From: an uncultured Clostridia bacterium
GTDB taxonomy: Bacteria > Bacillota > Clostridia > Christensenellales > Borkfalkiaceae
Length of the DNA: 39,496 nt
Assembly (NCBI GenBank): GCA_947627015.1
Contig: CANQUL010000006.1
Span: forward strand, 1 to 39,496
Reading direction: 5' to 3'
Position numbers and translations under genes: made by a program. Shown in pieces: positions 1 through 7,302 of this stretch. Numbering within the stretch: position 1 is the stretch's first letter; the number at the start of each line of letters is the position of its first letter. Under the pieces are notes generated by a model. That model saw only the letters and a list, made by a program, of their open reading frames with translations, did not search any database and had not been told where the DNA came from.

Positions 1-2
1 TC

Positions 3-1244
3 TTCCCCGACGACTATGTGGAGATCGGCAACGACGTCTACATGCAGTACCGCAAGACGGAGACGGGCTACGAGCCTCTCGGCCGCGGAAATGTGGACAC
101 GGGATTCGGTTTTGACCGCATGCTGCTCTTTCTGAACGGCCTCTCGGACGGCTACAAGACCGACCTCTTTGCGGGGGCGATCGCAAAGCTCGAGGAACTC
201 TCGGGCAAGAAGTACGACGACGGCGGGGAGATGCAGCGCGCCATGCGCATCATCGCCGACCACACCCGCACGACGCTCCACCTCATCGGCGACCGCAACG
301 GGATCCTTCCCTCCAACGTGGGGGCGGGGTACATCCTCCGCCGCATCATGCGGCGCGCCATCCGCTACTGCCGTCAGCTCGGCGTGGGTGCGGAGGCCGT
401 CTCCGAGGTTGCCAAGGTGTTCATCCGCGAAGTGTACGGCGAGGCCTATCCGCTCCTCATCGAGCGCGAGGCGTACATCCTCGACGAGATCAAGAAGGAG
501 GCCGACCGCTTCGAAGTCATGCTCGTCACGGGCATGAAGGAGTTCGAAAAGTGCATTCAGGGCGTCCTCCGCAAGAACGAGTTCATGGCAAAGCAGAACC
601 CCGGATACGTTCCCGAGACGGTCATCGGCGGCAAGCAGGCCTTCCGCCTGTACGATACCTTCGGCTTCCCCCTCGAACTCACGATGGAACTCGCGGCGGA
701 GCGGGGCATGACCGTGGACGAGGCGGGCTTTGCCGCGGCCTTCAAGGAACATCAGGAAAAGAGCCGCGTGCTCGAGAAGGGGACGGCCAAAGGCGGTCTC
801 GAATCGCACTCCGAGCAGGCGACAAAGTACCACACGGCGACGCACCTTCTGAACGCCGCCTTAAAGCAGATCCTCTCCCCCGACTGTAACCAGAAGGGCA
901 GCAACATCACCGACGAGCGCATGCGTTTCGACTTCAACTTCGAACGCGCCATGACGCCCGAAGAGATCAAGGCCGTGGAGGATCTCGTCAACGAGAAGAT
1001 CCAAGAGGATATCCCCGTCGTGTACCGGGAGATGAGCCTCGAGGAGGCGAGAAAGGAGCACTTCGTCGGCGTGTTCGACTCCAAGTACGGCGACGTCGTC
1101 AAGACGTACTCCATCGGCGAGTTCTCCAAGGAGATGTGCGGAGGCCCCCATGTCCAAAGCACGGGCGTTTTGGGACACTTCAAGATCCAAAAGGAGCAGT
1201 CCTCGTCGGCGGGCGTACGGCGCATCAAGGCCGTCCTCGAGTGA
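3..1244 (+). CDS. alaS: Alanine--tRNA ligase, 3' part, short form without the C-Ala domain
   Basis: This gene charges tRNA-Ala with alanine and edits mischarged Ser/Gly. It is open at the left edge; the reading frame runs from base 3, and the GTG at 18 is internal. The visible 413 residues hold the end of the class II catalytic core (VDTGFGFDR), the tRNA-recognition helical region (ADHTRT, LRRIMRRAIRY) and the editing (tRNA-SAD) domain, with the zinc/editing motifs HTATH (HxxxH) and CGGPH (CxxxH). The protein stops right after SSSAGVRRIKAVLE. Usual bacterial AlaRS continues for about 250-300 residues into the DHHA1/C-Ala domain. A terminator follows 37 bases later, so this is the natural end and not a frameshift that I can see. 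The identity is certain; the shortened architecture is the notable point. Confidence 0.95.
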   Translation, partial: FPDDYVEIGNDVYMQYRKTETGYEPLGRGNVDTGFGFDRMLLFLNGLSDGYKTDLFAGAIAKLEELSGKKYDDGGEMQRAMRIIADHTRTTLHLIGDRNGILPSNVGAGYILRRIMRRAIRYCRQLGVGAEAVSEVAKVFIREVYGEAYPLLIEREAYILDEIKKEADRFEVMLVTGMKEFEKCIQGVLRKNEFMAKQNPGYVPETVIGGKQAFRLYDTFGFPLELTMELAAERGMTVDEAGFAAAFKEHQEKSRVLEKGTAKGGLESHSEQATKYHTATHLLNAALKQILSPDCNQKGSNITDERMRFDFNFERAMTPEEIKAVEDLVNEKIQEDIPVVYREMSLEEARKEHFVGVFDSKYGDVVKTYSIGEFSKEMCGGPHVQSTGVLGHFKIQKEQSSSAGVRRIKAVLE

Positions 1245-1280
1245 AGCAAACAGCATCGGCCGTCCCCAAAGGGCGGAAAC

Positions 1281-1312
1281 AAAAAATTCGCGGAGAGATC
1301 CGCGAATTTTTT
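1281..1312. terminator. Bidirectional intrinsic terminator between alaS and the zinc-ribbon gene
   Basis: A perfect 14-bp stem (1281-1294 pairs with 1299-1312) has a GAGA loop. The arm begins with six A and ends with six T, so both strands give a hairpin followed by a U tract. It serves alaS on the plus strand and the convergent gene at 1349-1753 on the minus strand. Confidence 0.9.
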
Positions 1313-1348
1313 GTCCGTGAGGAAGAAACTATCTCTTCGGAGACGCCG

Positions 1349-1753
1349 CTATGCGAGCAGCGAACCCGTAAAGAGCATGATGAACAGGATCCCGGGCACA
1401 AACGCGAGCAGACCCAGAACGAGCCCCGCGATCGCAAGCCCTCTCCCCGTGCCGTTTACCTTGCCCGCCCGCACGATGCCGGCGATGCTGAAGATGAGCC
1501 CCAGCACCTGGAAGATAAAGGAGAAGGAAAAGAAGAACCCGATGAGGGAGAGCACGAATCCCGCCGTGGCCAGTCCGTTGCTGTACGACTGCGGCGTGCC
1601 CACGGTGACGATCGTCTGCGCGTTGCTCGACGCCTGTCCGGACGAAAGGGCTCCGTTTCCGCGGTTGGCCGGGGCCTTGCCCGTCGGCTGTCCGCAGTGC
1701 GGGCAATAGGCGATCCCGTCCTCGACCGGCTTCCCGCAATTGTTGCAATACAT
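1349..1753 (-). CDS. Zinc-ribbon membrane protein, DUF4190-like
   Basis: This 134-residue protein has three parts. An N-terminal zinc ribbon has the form CxxCG-x9-YCPxCG (MYCNNCGKPV, then YCPHCGQPT). A Ser/Gly/Asn-rich linker follows. The C-terminus has two membrane spans (about residues 60-90 and 102-128) with the GLAIAGLVLGLLAF block seen in DUF4190-type proteins. I chose the ATG at 1753 because GGAGG lies 8 bases upstream; a TTG 15 bases earlier has no such site. It is divergent from the XRE gene at 1846, and its promoter carries a palindrome (see 1789-1805). The ribbon should be cytoplasmic with a membrane anchor. The biochemical function is unknown. It is one of six related zinc-ribbon envelope genes in this window. 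Confidence 0.8.
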   Translation of the reverse strand: MYCNNCGKPVEDGIAYCPHCGQPTGKAPANRGNGALSSGQASSNAQTIVTVGTPQSYSNGLATAGFVLSLIGFFFSFSFIFQVLGLIFSIAGIVRAGKVNGTGRGLAIAGLVLGLLAFVPGILFIMLFTGSLLA

Positions 1754-1784
1754 CGTTGATACCTCCAAAGATTAAGATGATTCC

Positions 1785-1813
1785 ATTATATGTGCATTAC
1801 ACATAATTGTCAA
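1785..1813 (-). promoter_or_regulatory. Promoter of the zinc-ribbon gene 1349-1753
   Basis: On the minus strand, TTGACA (1813-1808), 17 bases, then TATAAT (1790-1785). This is a near-perfect housekeeping promoter whose spacer is filled by a palindrome. Confidence 0.85.
1789..1805. promoter_or_regulatory. Palindromic operator, probably for the XRE protein at 1846
   Basis: TATGTG, 5 bases, CACATA. The dyad lies between the -35 and -10 of the minus-strand promoter and overlaps the -10, a position where a bound repressor would exclude RNA polymerase. That the neighbouring XRE protein binds it is inferred from position and from the same layout at two other loci here. Confidence 0.6.
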
Positions 1814-1833
1814 GCGTTTTGCACCGTTTTTGT

Positions 1834-1839
1834 TATACT
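1834..1839 (+). promoter_or_regulatory. Extended -10 promoter of the XRE gene, probably a leaderless transcript
   Basis: TGTTATACT is an extended -10 (TGn before TATACT). The ATG at 1846 is only 6 bases past the -10, so the transcript should start at or near the start codon. No ribosome site fits in that space. TTGTCA at 1807-1812 is 21 bases away and is a poor -35. Confidence 0.55.
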
Positions 1840-1845
1840 TTTTTT

Positions 1846-2058
1846 ATGGAATTCGGGAAAAACTTCAGAAAGTATCGGATATTGAACGGATATACGCAGC
1901 AGCAGATCGCAGAGAAATTGGGCATCCGACAATCCAACGTAAGCGATTGGGAGAACAATGTCTCCCGTCCCGAATATGAAAACCTCATTGCGCTTGCGCG
2001 GCTGTATGACGAATCGCTCGAGACACTGCTCGGGGTGGACGGGGACGACGAGCTCTGA
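1846..2058 (+). CDS. Small XRE-family transcriptional regulator
   Basis: This 70-residue protein is a single helix-turn-helix domain with nothing else: FGKNFRKYRILNGYTQQQIA, then LGIRQSNVSDWENN (recognition helix), then NLIALARLYDESLETLLGV. This is the Cro/C1 fold, likely a dimeric repressor. I start it at the ATG at 1846; an in-frame start 39 bases earlier would run through the promoter. It is divergent from the zinc-ribbon gene at 1753 and most likely controls that gene, and perhaps itself, through the dyad at 1789-1805. It looks less GC-rich than its neighbours. A terminator follows at 2150. Confidence 0.85.
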   Translation: MEFGKNFRKYRILNGYTQQQIAEKLGIRQSNVSDWENNVSRPEYENLIALARLYDESLETLLGVDGDDEL

Positions 2059-2149
2059 CGGGCATGGCGGCCGTGCGCGGAAAGAGCACGGGGAAAGTTT
2101 CTTCGGGGGACGCCTTCCGCAGGTGTAGCGGAATTAAATCGAAAAGAGG

Positions 2150-2174
2150 GGCTCTGCATCCGCGGAGCCTTTTT
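2150..2174 (+). terminator. Intrinsic terminator after the XRE gene
   Basis: An 8-bp stem with one T-G pair (2150-2157 with 2162-2169), loop ATCC, is followed by TTTTTG. It lies 91 bases after the XRE stop codon; I see no gene in between. Confidence 0.75.
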
Positions 2175-2218
2175 GTTTTGCGCGGGGCTTGGCCGGCCAA
2201 GGCGAGCGCCATGGCTCT

Positions 2219-2612
2219 CTCGCCCCCCTTGTCGCCCCTGCAGGGGAGATGTCACGCAGTGACAGAGGGGTTAAACCCTTTCGGCCTCACTTTGTTCGGC
2301 CACTTTCTCACGCGGGTAGAACCCCGCGTTACTTTGCCCTGCGGGCTCGTGCCGTGCTTGGAATCATAAATAGAATCTTCGCACGGGACGGTCACCGTTC
2401 GCGCGGCAAATGCGTTACTTCGCCTTCGGCTCGTGCCGTCCTTCGCAGTACAATAGTAGTGCGGACGGGGCACTCACCGCAAAACGCCGCGCACAGCACA
2501 CTGTGCTGATGCGCGAGAACTGCGTTTGCGACCCTTTCGGGGACAGCAAGGGAGCGATCCCGGCGCCCCTTGTAGGCGAGCTCCGCCCATAGGGCGGTGA
2601 GGGGTTCCCCGC
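2219..2612 (-). repeat. Modular intergenic repeat, copy 1 (inverted partner of copy 2)
   Basis: A long copy of the repeat family, read on the minus strand. It contains, in repeat order: a Pro-like CCGCCC hairpin; the CCTTGCTGTCCC unit; the long CGCAAACGC/GCGTTTTGCG hairpin (2478-2530); hairpin module M-a (2416-2468); M-b (2330-2386); ACGCGGG/CCCGCGT; a tandem-GA hairpin (2283-2301); TGTCAC/GTGACA; and CCCCTGCAGGGG. It matches 3753-4146 in reverse orientation over the same 394-bp length and shares its one-base-short variant GCAAACGCAG. Open frames inside it are by-products of the repeat. Confidence 0.9.
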
Positions 2613-2707
2613 GAGCGGGGGACGGCACGGGGAAAGCGCTTTTCCCGCGGGAAAAAATTTTATTTGCGTTTTCCGAAAAAAATCTTGCCTTTGCGAGGCA
2701 AAACAGC

Positions 2708-2736
2708 TTGACGGAACTTTTTTGAGGTCCTATAAT
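2708..2736 (+). promoter_or_regulatory. Promoter of rplM-rpsI
   Basis: TTGACG (2708-2713), 17 bases, TATAAT (2731-2736). An A/T-rich stretch at 2653-2685, just past the end of repeat copy 1, could act as an UP element. Confidence 0.9.
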
Positions 2737-2845
2737 AAAGGGGTAGTCGGCAGGAATGAGGCAGGAACCGCTCGCCCCGGGCGTACCCAAGGAAACAACA
2801 GCCGACCGAAAGTTACTGCCTTCGAACATTACAAGGAGTACGGAT
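2737..2845 (+). promoter_or_regulatory. Structured 5' leader of rplM, possible L13 autoregulatory leader
   Basis: The 100-base leader is conserved-looking and can fold. GTCGGC (2746-2751) pairs with GCCGAC (2801-2806), enclosing a CGCC-CCG-GGCG hairpin. Ribosomal protein L13 leaders that bind the product are known in Bacillota. The position and the long-range stem fit, but I cannot confirm a match to the family consensus by eye. Confidence 0.5.
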
Positions 2846-3277
2846 ATGAAAACCTACATGGCAAACGCTCAAACGGTTGAGAGAAAGTGGTATGTCGTCG
2901 ACGCCACCGGGATCCCTCTCGGTCGGCTCGCGTCCAAAGTCGCGTCCATTCTCCGCGGCAAGAACAAGCCCACCTTCACTCCCAACGCAGATACGGGCGA
3001 TTTCGTGATCATCGTCAACAGCGACAAAGTCGTTCTCACGGGCAAAAAGCTCGAGAACAAGTTTTACCGCTATCATACGGGCTACATCGGCGGCCTCAAG
3101 GAGATCTCCTATCAGAAGATGATGGCGGAACGCAGCGACCTCGCGGTCTATGAGGCGGTGCGCGGAATGCTTCCCAAAAATTCTCTCGGCAGACAGATGA
3201 TCAAAAAGCTGAGAGTTTACAAGGGTGCGGAGCACAACCACGCGGCACAGAAGCCCGAGACGCTGAAATTATTTTAA
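2846..3277 (+). CDS. rplM: 50S ribosomal protein L13
   Basis: This is a structural protein of the large ribosomal subunit that binds 23S rRNA early in assembly. Its 143 residues match the family length. Recognisable blocks are [38 protein letters not shown]-like (FYRYHTGY), and the C-terminal [21 protein letters not shown] followed by HNHAAQKPE. The ATG at 2846 has AAGGAG 7 bases upstream; the open frame extends further up, but that part belongs to the leader. It forms the usual two-gene operon with rpsI, 16 bases downstream. The leader suggests feedback control by L13. Confidence 0.97.
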   Translation: MKTYMANAQTVERKWYVVDATGIPLGRLASKVASILRGKNKPTFTPNADTGDFVIIVNSDKVVLTGKKLENKFYRYHTGYIGGLKEISYQKMMAERSDLAVYEAVRGMLPKNSLGRQMIKKLRVYKGAEHNHAAQKPETLKLF

Positions 3278-3293
3278 GGTGAGGGAATAAGAT

Positions 3294-3707
3294 ATGGCCA
3301 AGGCGACTATCAAGAAAAAATTGCAGTTCTGGGGAACGGGAAGAAGGAAGAAGGCGATCGCCCGCGTCCGTCTCATCCCGTCCGGCAGCGGCGCCATCGT
3401 CATCAACGAGCGCGCGCTCGAGGACTATTTCCCTCAGGGCACCACGCAGTTCGTGGTCAAACAGCCCCTCGTCGAGATCGGCGCCGAAGGGAAGTACGAC
3501 GTGTTCGTCAACGTGATCGGCGGCGGGTATACGGGTCAGGCAGGCGCCATCCGTCTCGGCATTGCGAGAGCGCTTCTCGAGGCCGAGCCCGAAGTTCGTC
3601 CCCAACTCAAAAAGGCGGGATTCCTCACGAGAGATCCCCGCGTCAAGGAGAGAAAGAAGTACGGTCTCAAAAAGGCCCGCAGAGCTCCTCAGTTCTCCAA
3701 GAGATGA
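3294..3707 (+). CDS. rpsI: 30S ribosomal protein S9
   Basis: This protein of the small subunit head has a C-terminal tail that reaches the decoding-site tRNA. It is 137 residues long. It shows the family landmarks [50 protein letters not shown] and the basic C-terminus [16 protein letters not shown] ending in the invariant Lys-Arg. It lies 16 bases after rplM, is cotranscribed with it, and ends at the terminator at 3714. Confidence 0.97.
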   Translation: MAKATIKKKLQFWGTGRRKKAIARVRLIPSGSGAIVINERALEDYFPQGTTQFVVKQPLVEIGAEGKYDVFVNVIGGGYTGQAGAIRLGIARALLEAEPEVRPQLKKAGFLTRDPRVKERKKYGLKKARRAPQFSKR

Positions 3708-3713
3708 CAAACG

Positions 3714-3744
3714 AAAAGACGTCCGTTTCGGACGTCTTTTTTTT
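3714..3744 (+). terminator. Intrinsic terminator of the rplM-rpsI operon
   Basis: A 12-bp stem AAAAGACGTCCG (3714-3725) pairs with 3729-3740 around a TTT loop and runs straight into eight T residues. Confidence 0.95.
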
Positions 3745-3752
3745 GCGGGGGT

Positions 3753-4146
3753 GCGGGGAACCCCTCACCGCCCTGCGGGCGCGCTCGCCCATGAGGGGCG
3801 CCGAGATCGCTCCCTTGCTGTCCCCGAAAGGGTCGCAAACGCAGTTCTCGCGCATCAGCACAGTGTGCTGTGCGCGGCGTTTTGCGGTGAGTGCCCCGTC
3901 CGCACTACTATTGTACTGCGAAGGACGGCACGAGCCGAAGGCGAAGTAACGCATTTGCCGCGCGAACGGTGACCGTCCCGTGCGAAGATTCTATTTATGA
4001 TTCCAAGCACGGCACGAGCCCGCAGGGCGAAGTAACGCGGGGTTCTACCCGCGTGAGAAAGTGGCCGAACGAAGTGAGGTCGAAAGGGTTTTAACCCCTC
4101 TGTCACTGCGTGACATCTCCCCTGCAGGGGCGACAAGGGGGGCGAG
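3753..4146 (+). repeat. Modular intergenic repeat, copy 2 (inverted partner of copy 1)
   Basis: A full-length plus-strand copy. It has the CCTTGCTGTCCC unit at about 3813, the long hairpin at 3834-3886, M-a at 3896-3948, M-b at 3978-4034, ACGCGGG/CCCGCGT, a tandem-GA hairpin at 4063-4081, GGGTTTTAACCC, TGTCAC/GTGACA at 4101-4115, and CCCCTGCAGGGG. It is almost the exact reverse complement of 2219-2612, so the r-protein operon lies between two inverted 394-bp arms. No credible gene is present in this gap. Confidence 0.9.
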
Positions 4147-4184
4147 AAGCCGCCGAGATTGCCTTGGGCGGCAGACCGCCCTTG

Positions 4185-4646
4185 TCACTTGCCGCGGGCC
4201 TTGCGGGCGGCGGCGTCATGACGGGAAAGAAAGGCATCGAGTGCGGCGCTGGACGGCCGATCGGGAGCGTCTCCTTCGGACATGCCTGCCCCGTTTTCGC
4301 TCCCTTTTCCATGATTTACGCTCCCGGCCCCGTTGCCGGGTCCCGCATCGCGTTCGCTTGCGTGCCCCGTGCCCTCGGTCCCGATGCCGTCCGGAGAAGC
4401 GCGCTTGGCGAGGCCATCATAGCGGGGAACGGCAAAGGCCGCGTCGGGCGAGCGCCGTCCGCCCGTGTCCTTTCCTTGCGGAGCGGACTTCTCCCTTGCC
4501 GGATGAAAGCCGCTCGGATCGGGAACTCCGAAGGGGCTCCGTGCGCCGTCCGGCCCCCCCGGACGGACCTCGGATGCGGCCGCGTCCTGTGCGTCGGTGA
4601 GCGCCGCAAGGGCGTCGAGCAGGGTAAAGAGATCGGGATTTTCCAT
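4185..4646 (-). CDS. Hypothetical protein, low-complexity
   Basis: This 153-residue protein is not one I recognise. The N-terminus MENPDLFTLLDALAALTDAQ could form an amphipathic helix. The middle is rich in Gly, Pro, Ser and Asp and is probably disordered. The C-terminus SAALDAFLSRHDAAARKAR is helical and basic. There is no signal peptide or membrane segment. The ATG at 4646 has GGAGG 9 bases upstream, which supports real translation; the open frame extends 28 codons further without a better site. It is divergent from the lipoprotein gene at 4844. Small proteins with a helical start, a disordered middle and a basic helical end occur in sporulating Clostridia, but no role can be assigned. Confidence 0.55.
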   Translation of the reverse strand: MENPDLFTLLDALAALTDAQDAAASEVRPGGPDGARSPFGVPDPSGFHPAREKSAPQGKDTGGRRSPDAAFAVPRYDGLAKRASPDGIGTEGTGHASERDAGPGNGAGSVNHGKGSENGAGMSEGDAPDRPSSAALDAFLSRHDAAARKARGK

Positions 4647-4760
4647 CAGAAACAGCCTCCGCGGGGATGAATTTTGCGGCCCAAACGGGCGCAAGACCCC
4701 GAATTCACAAACAAAACACAAAATTTCCAAAAGAAAAGTCGAAGTTTCGCGGGTTTTTGA

Positions 4761-4789
4761 TTGCCAAAAACCTTGATTTAGTTTATAAT
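4761..4789 (+). promoter_or_regulatory. Promoter of the large lipoprotein gene
   Basis: TTGCCA (4761-4766), 17 bases, TATAAT (4784-4789), in an A/T-rich stretch 55 bases before the ATG at 4844. Confidence 0.85.
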
Positions 4790-4843
4790 AAAAAACGTAT
4801 CGTTAGAACCTTAAAATTCCGAAAGACGGAAGGAAAAGATATC

Positions 4844-7237
4844 ATGCGTAAATTCATCAAGAAAATTCTTGCGGTCTCCGTGGCCGCAGCGCTCACTGCG
4901 GGCGCGCTCTCCCTCGCGGGGTGCACCGTGCCCTTCGTCCCGCCCAAGGGGGTGCCTACGGGCGATGTGACGTCCAACGGCGGATTCGTCGTCTCCGTGG
5001 GAGATGAGGCGACCGGCTACTACTATTTCATCAACGGAATGGCCGACTACACCGCCAACAACACGTACGGGCTGCCCGTCAAGGGCTCGCTCATGCGCAT
5101 CAAGAAGTCCGACGCCGCAAAGGGTCAGAACACGAGCCAGATCGTCGTGCCCTCCATCCTTGCGGCAGGCGACTACACCGCGGGCATCTTCATCTACGGC
5201 GAGCGCGTCTACTACGCCACCCCGACGGCAGTCCGCAACATGACGGGCACCATCGAGAGCGGCTACCTCGACTTCAAGAGCGCCAAGCTCGACGGGACGG
5301 ACGTCCGCGACGTCTACCGCACCAAGGAGTCCAACAACTCCATGGTCTATCGGTATGTCGAGGCAGAGGGCACCGTGTACCTTCTCTATGTCGAGGGCTC
5401 CTCGACGTCGGCGACCATCCACTCCCTCAACACCGCTACGGGCAAGGACACCGTCATCGTCAAGAACGCCACGAGCTATGTCTTTGACAGCAGCGACAAG
5501 ACCAATCCCAACGTCTACTACACGATGAACGTCGTCGACCGTGCGGACACCGAGGACCTCGCCACGACGTACGCCTATAACCAGATCTACCGCGCGGCGG
5601 CGAACGTCACCGAAGAGACCGCGCCCTACGAGTACAAGTGGGACGAGGACTGGCTCAAAGAGAACGACAACGAGCCGCCCTACACCAACCTCGGGACGAT
5701 CGTCCTCGACGGAATGAGCGCCAACGACTCCAAGTCGCAGTTCAACCACAGCGAGACCAAGCCCTCGACGCCCATCGGGTACAGCTACACGCTCCGCTCG
5801 CACGCGAACGGCGGCCTCTACTTCACCCGCAAGCAGATCGACGGCCCCGTCGACGCGTCGCTCTACTACCTCGGGGATGAGGGCACGGCCGCGGCCTCGT
5901 GGGATTCGATCAAGGGCAACGACTCGCTCACCCGCATCGCAGACGCCACGGACACCGCGTCCAAGGCGACGGCTTCGGCCTTCTACTACACCGAAGAGAA
6001 GGACGGCACCCTCAACCACTACTACCTCTACTCGACCAACTCCAACCTCTACCGCGTGGACGTTGCGGCGGGCACCGAACTCGAGATCGCCTATGACATC
6101 GGCGCTCCCACCTTCCTCGGCATCGACGCCACGTCCGACAGCGAGTACCGCTATGTGTACTTCTCCCGTTCGAGCGGGGACGGGCTCTCCGTCGAGCGCG
6201 CCGTCTACAACGGCACCGAAGAGGACTACAAGGACCTCTCCTATGAGGGCAAGGACAACAAGGCCTACCGCTCCGTCAAGCTGCTCGACGTACAGCATGT
6301 CAGCGGTTGGTACCCTGCGGAGATCCTCGACGGCAACGTGTTCTATTCGGATGCGGAGACTTTCGACGGCACGTCCTACGGCACCGTGAGCTTCGTGAAC
6401 ATCGAGAACGAGGACGGTTCGCTCATGGACAACCTTGAGCTCACGGACCTCAACGAGAAGTTCGAGTCGGTCACCGACGAGACGGACAAGGAAAAGGGCC
6501 TCTTCGCAAAGCTCTCCGACGTGTTCGAGGACACCGACCTCATGAACGCGTTCAAATATTACTTCTACACGGGCGAGCACGCGCTCTTTGACGAGAACAT
6601 CAAGGAGGCGGAATCGTATGAGCCCGACGAAGAGGATCTCCTCTACACCGCGCAGGAACGCGCCGCCTTTGCCGCCTTCTACGGCAACAAGGGCTACACC
6701 CTCGAGAGCGAGGGCGAGACGGCCCGCGAACTGTTCGCCGAGGGCGACTATTCCGACGGCTCCCGCTCCTACCGTACTTACGATTACTTCCGTACCCGCA
6801 TCGGCAAGCTCGAAGAGAGCGCCGAAGAGAGCTACGAGACCTATTGGAAGACCAAGGTCCTGCAAGTCTACACGCCCGAGACGACCGAGAACGAGGGCGG
6901 CCTCGCTTGGTGGGCATGGCTCCTGATCGCGCTGGCGATCGCGATCGTCGCGGCTGCCGCAGCATGCGTGACGGTCGTGTTCCTCAAGAAGCGCGGCAAG
7001 AAGGCGGAAGCGCCCAAGCAGGAAAAGCTCAAGGTCGTCACCGAGGACAACCGCGACCTCGACGTCTATGCGAAGCATCCCGAGACGGAGCCCGCCGAAG
7101 CCGAATCTCCCGCGGAGACCGAAGCGTCCGAAGAAACGTCCGAAGAAGCCGCAGAGGAAGCCCCTGCGGAAGAGCCCGCAGAGGCCGCGGAAGCCGCGGA
7201 GACGCCCGAAGAAGCGCCCGAGGAACCGCAGAACTGA
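4844..7237 (+). CDS. Large lipoprotein with a C-terminal membrane span and acidic tail
   Basis: This 797-residue envelope protein starts at ATG 4844 (GGAAGG upstream). The open frame extends 59 codons further, but that part covers the promoter. A lipoprotein signal ends in LSLAGC, with Cys27 as the lipid site. The long extracellular part (about 30-685) is rich in Tyr, Thr and Asp, with repeated motifs such as YYYFINGM, ERVYYAT, GGLYFTRK and YRYVYFSR that suggest beta-propeller-like blades (DUF5050-type proteins look similar). Near residues 685-715 a hydrophobic span LAWWAWLLIALAIAIVAA is followed by KKRGKK and an 80-residue Glu/Pro/Ala tail. A protein held by both an N-terminal lipid and a C-terminal span, with a cytoplasmic acidic tail, is unusual. 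The function is unknown; sensing or scaffolding are possible. Confidence 0.8.
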   Translation: MRKFIKKILAVSVAAALTAGALSLAGCTVPFVPPKGVPTGDVTSNGGFVVSVGDEATGYYYFINGMADYTANNTYGLPVKGSLMRIKKSDAAKGQNTSQIVVPSILAAGDYTAGIFIYGERVYYATPTAVRNMTGTIESGYLDFKSAKLDGTDVRDVYRTKESNNSMVYRYVEAEGTVYLLYVEGSSTSATIHSLNTATGKDTVIVKNATSYVFDSSDKTNPNVYYTMNVVDRADTEDLATTYAYNQIYRAAANVTEETAPYEYKWDEDWLKENDNEPPYTNLGTIVLDGMSANDSKSQFNHSETKPSTPIGYSYTLRSHANGGLYFTRKQIDGPVDASLYYLGDEGTAAASWDSIKGNDSLTRIADATDTASKATASAFYYTEEKDGTLNHYYLYSTNSNLYRVDVAAGTELEIAYDIGAPTFLGIDATSDSEYRYVYFSRSSGDGLSVERAVYNGTEEDYKDLSYEGKDNKAYRSVKLLDVQHVSGWYPAEILDGNVFYSDAETFDGTSYGTVSFVNIENEDGSLMDNLELTDLNEKFESVTDETDKEKGLFAKLSDVFEDTDLMNAFKYYFYTGEHALFDENIKEAESYEPDEEDLLYTAQERAAFAAFYGNKGYTLESEGETARELFAEGDYSDGSRSYRTYDYFRTRIGKLEESAEESYETYWKTKVLQVYTPETTENEGGLAWWAWLLIALAIAIVAAAAACVTVVFLKKRGKKAEAPKQEKLKVVTEDNRDLDVYAKHPETEPAEAESPAETEASEETSEEAAEEAPAEEPAEAAEAAETPEEAPEEPQN

Positions 7238-7266
7238 ACAGAACCCGGGATGGGATTATCCCGAAG

Positions 7267-7297
7267 AAAGAGCAGCGGCCTCCGTTGCTCTTTTTTT
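7267..7297 (+). terminator. Intrinsic terminator after the lipoprotein gene
   Basis: A 12-bp stem with one G-U pair (7267-7278 with 7282-7293), CCT loop, then a run of T to 7297. Confidence 0.9.
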
Positions 7298-7302
7298 ACG
7301 GG

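Noticed and set aside
2392-3972. Recurrent open frames such as one starting MRYFAFGSCRPSQYN and others ending PVRTTIVLRRTARAE
   Set aside because: The same peptides appear in both orientations at 2410, 3667, 11819 and 21316 and lie wholly in the hairpin repeat. They have no ribosome sites, so they are by-products of the repeat and not a protein family.
3745-4184. Repeat copies as tRNA or small structured RNA genes of known class
   Set aside because: None of the hairpin groups form a cloverleaf with a CCA-type acceptor or a T-arm GGTTCGAATCC. They do not match a known riboswitch or 6S/SRP shape that I can recognise.
4811-7078. Long antisense frame (755 codons) opposite the lipoprotein gene
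   Set aside because: It is a shadow of the GC-rich gene on the other strand: Val/Arg/Gly-rich, with no promoter or ribosome site. The lipoprotein gene has a signal peptide, promoter and terminator.
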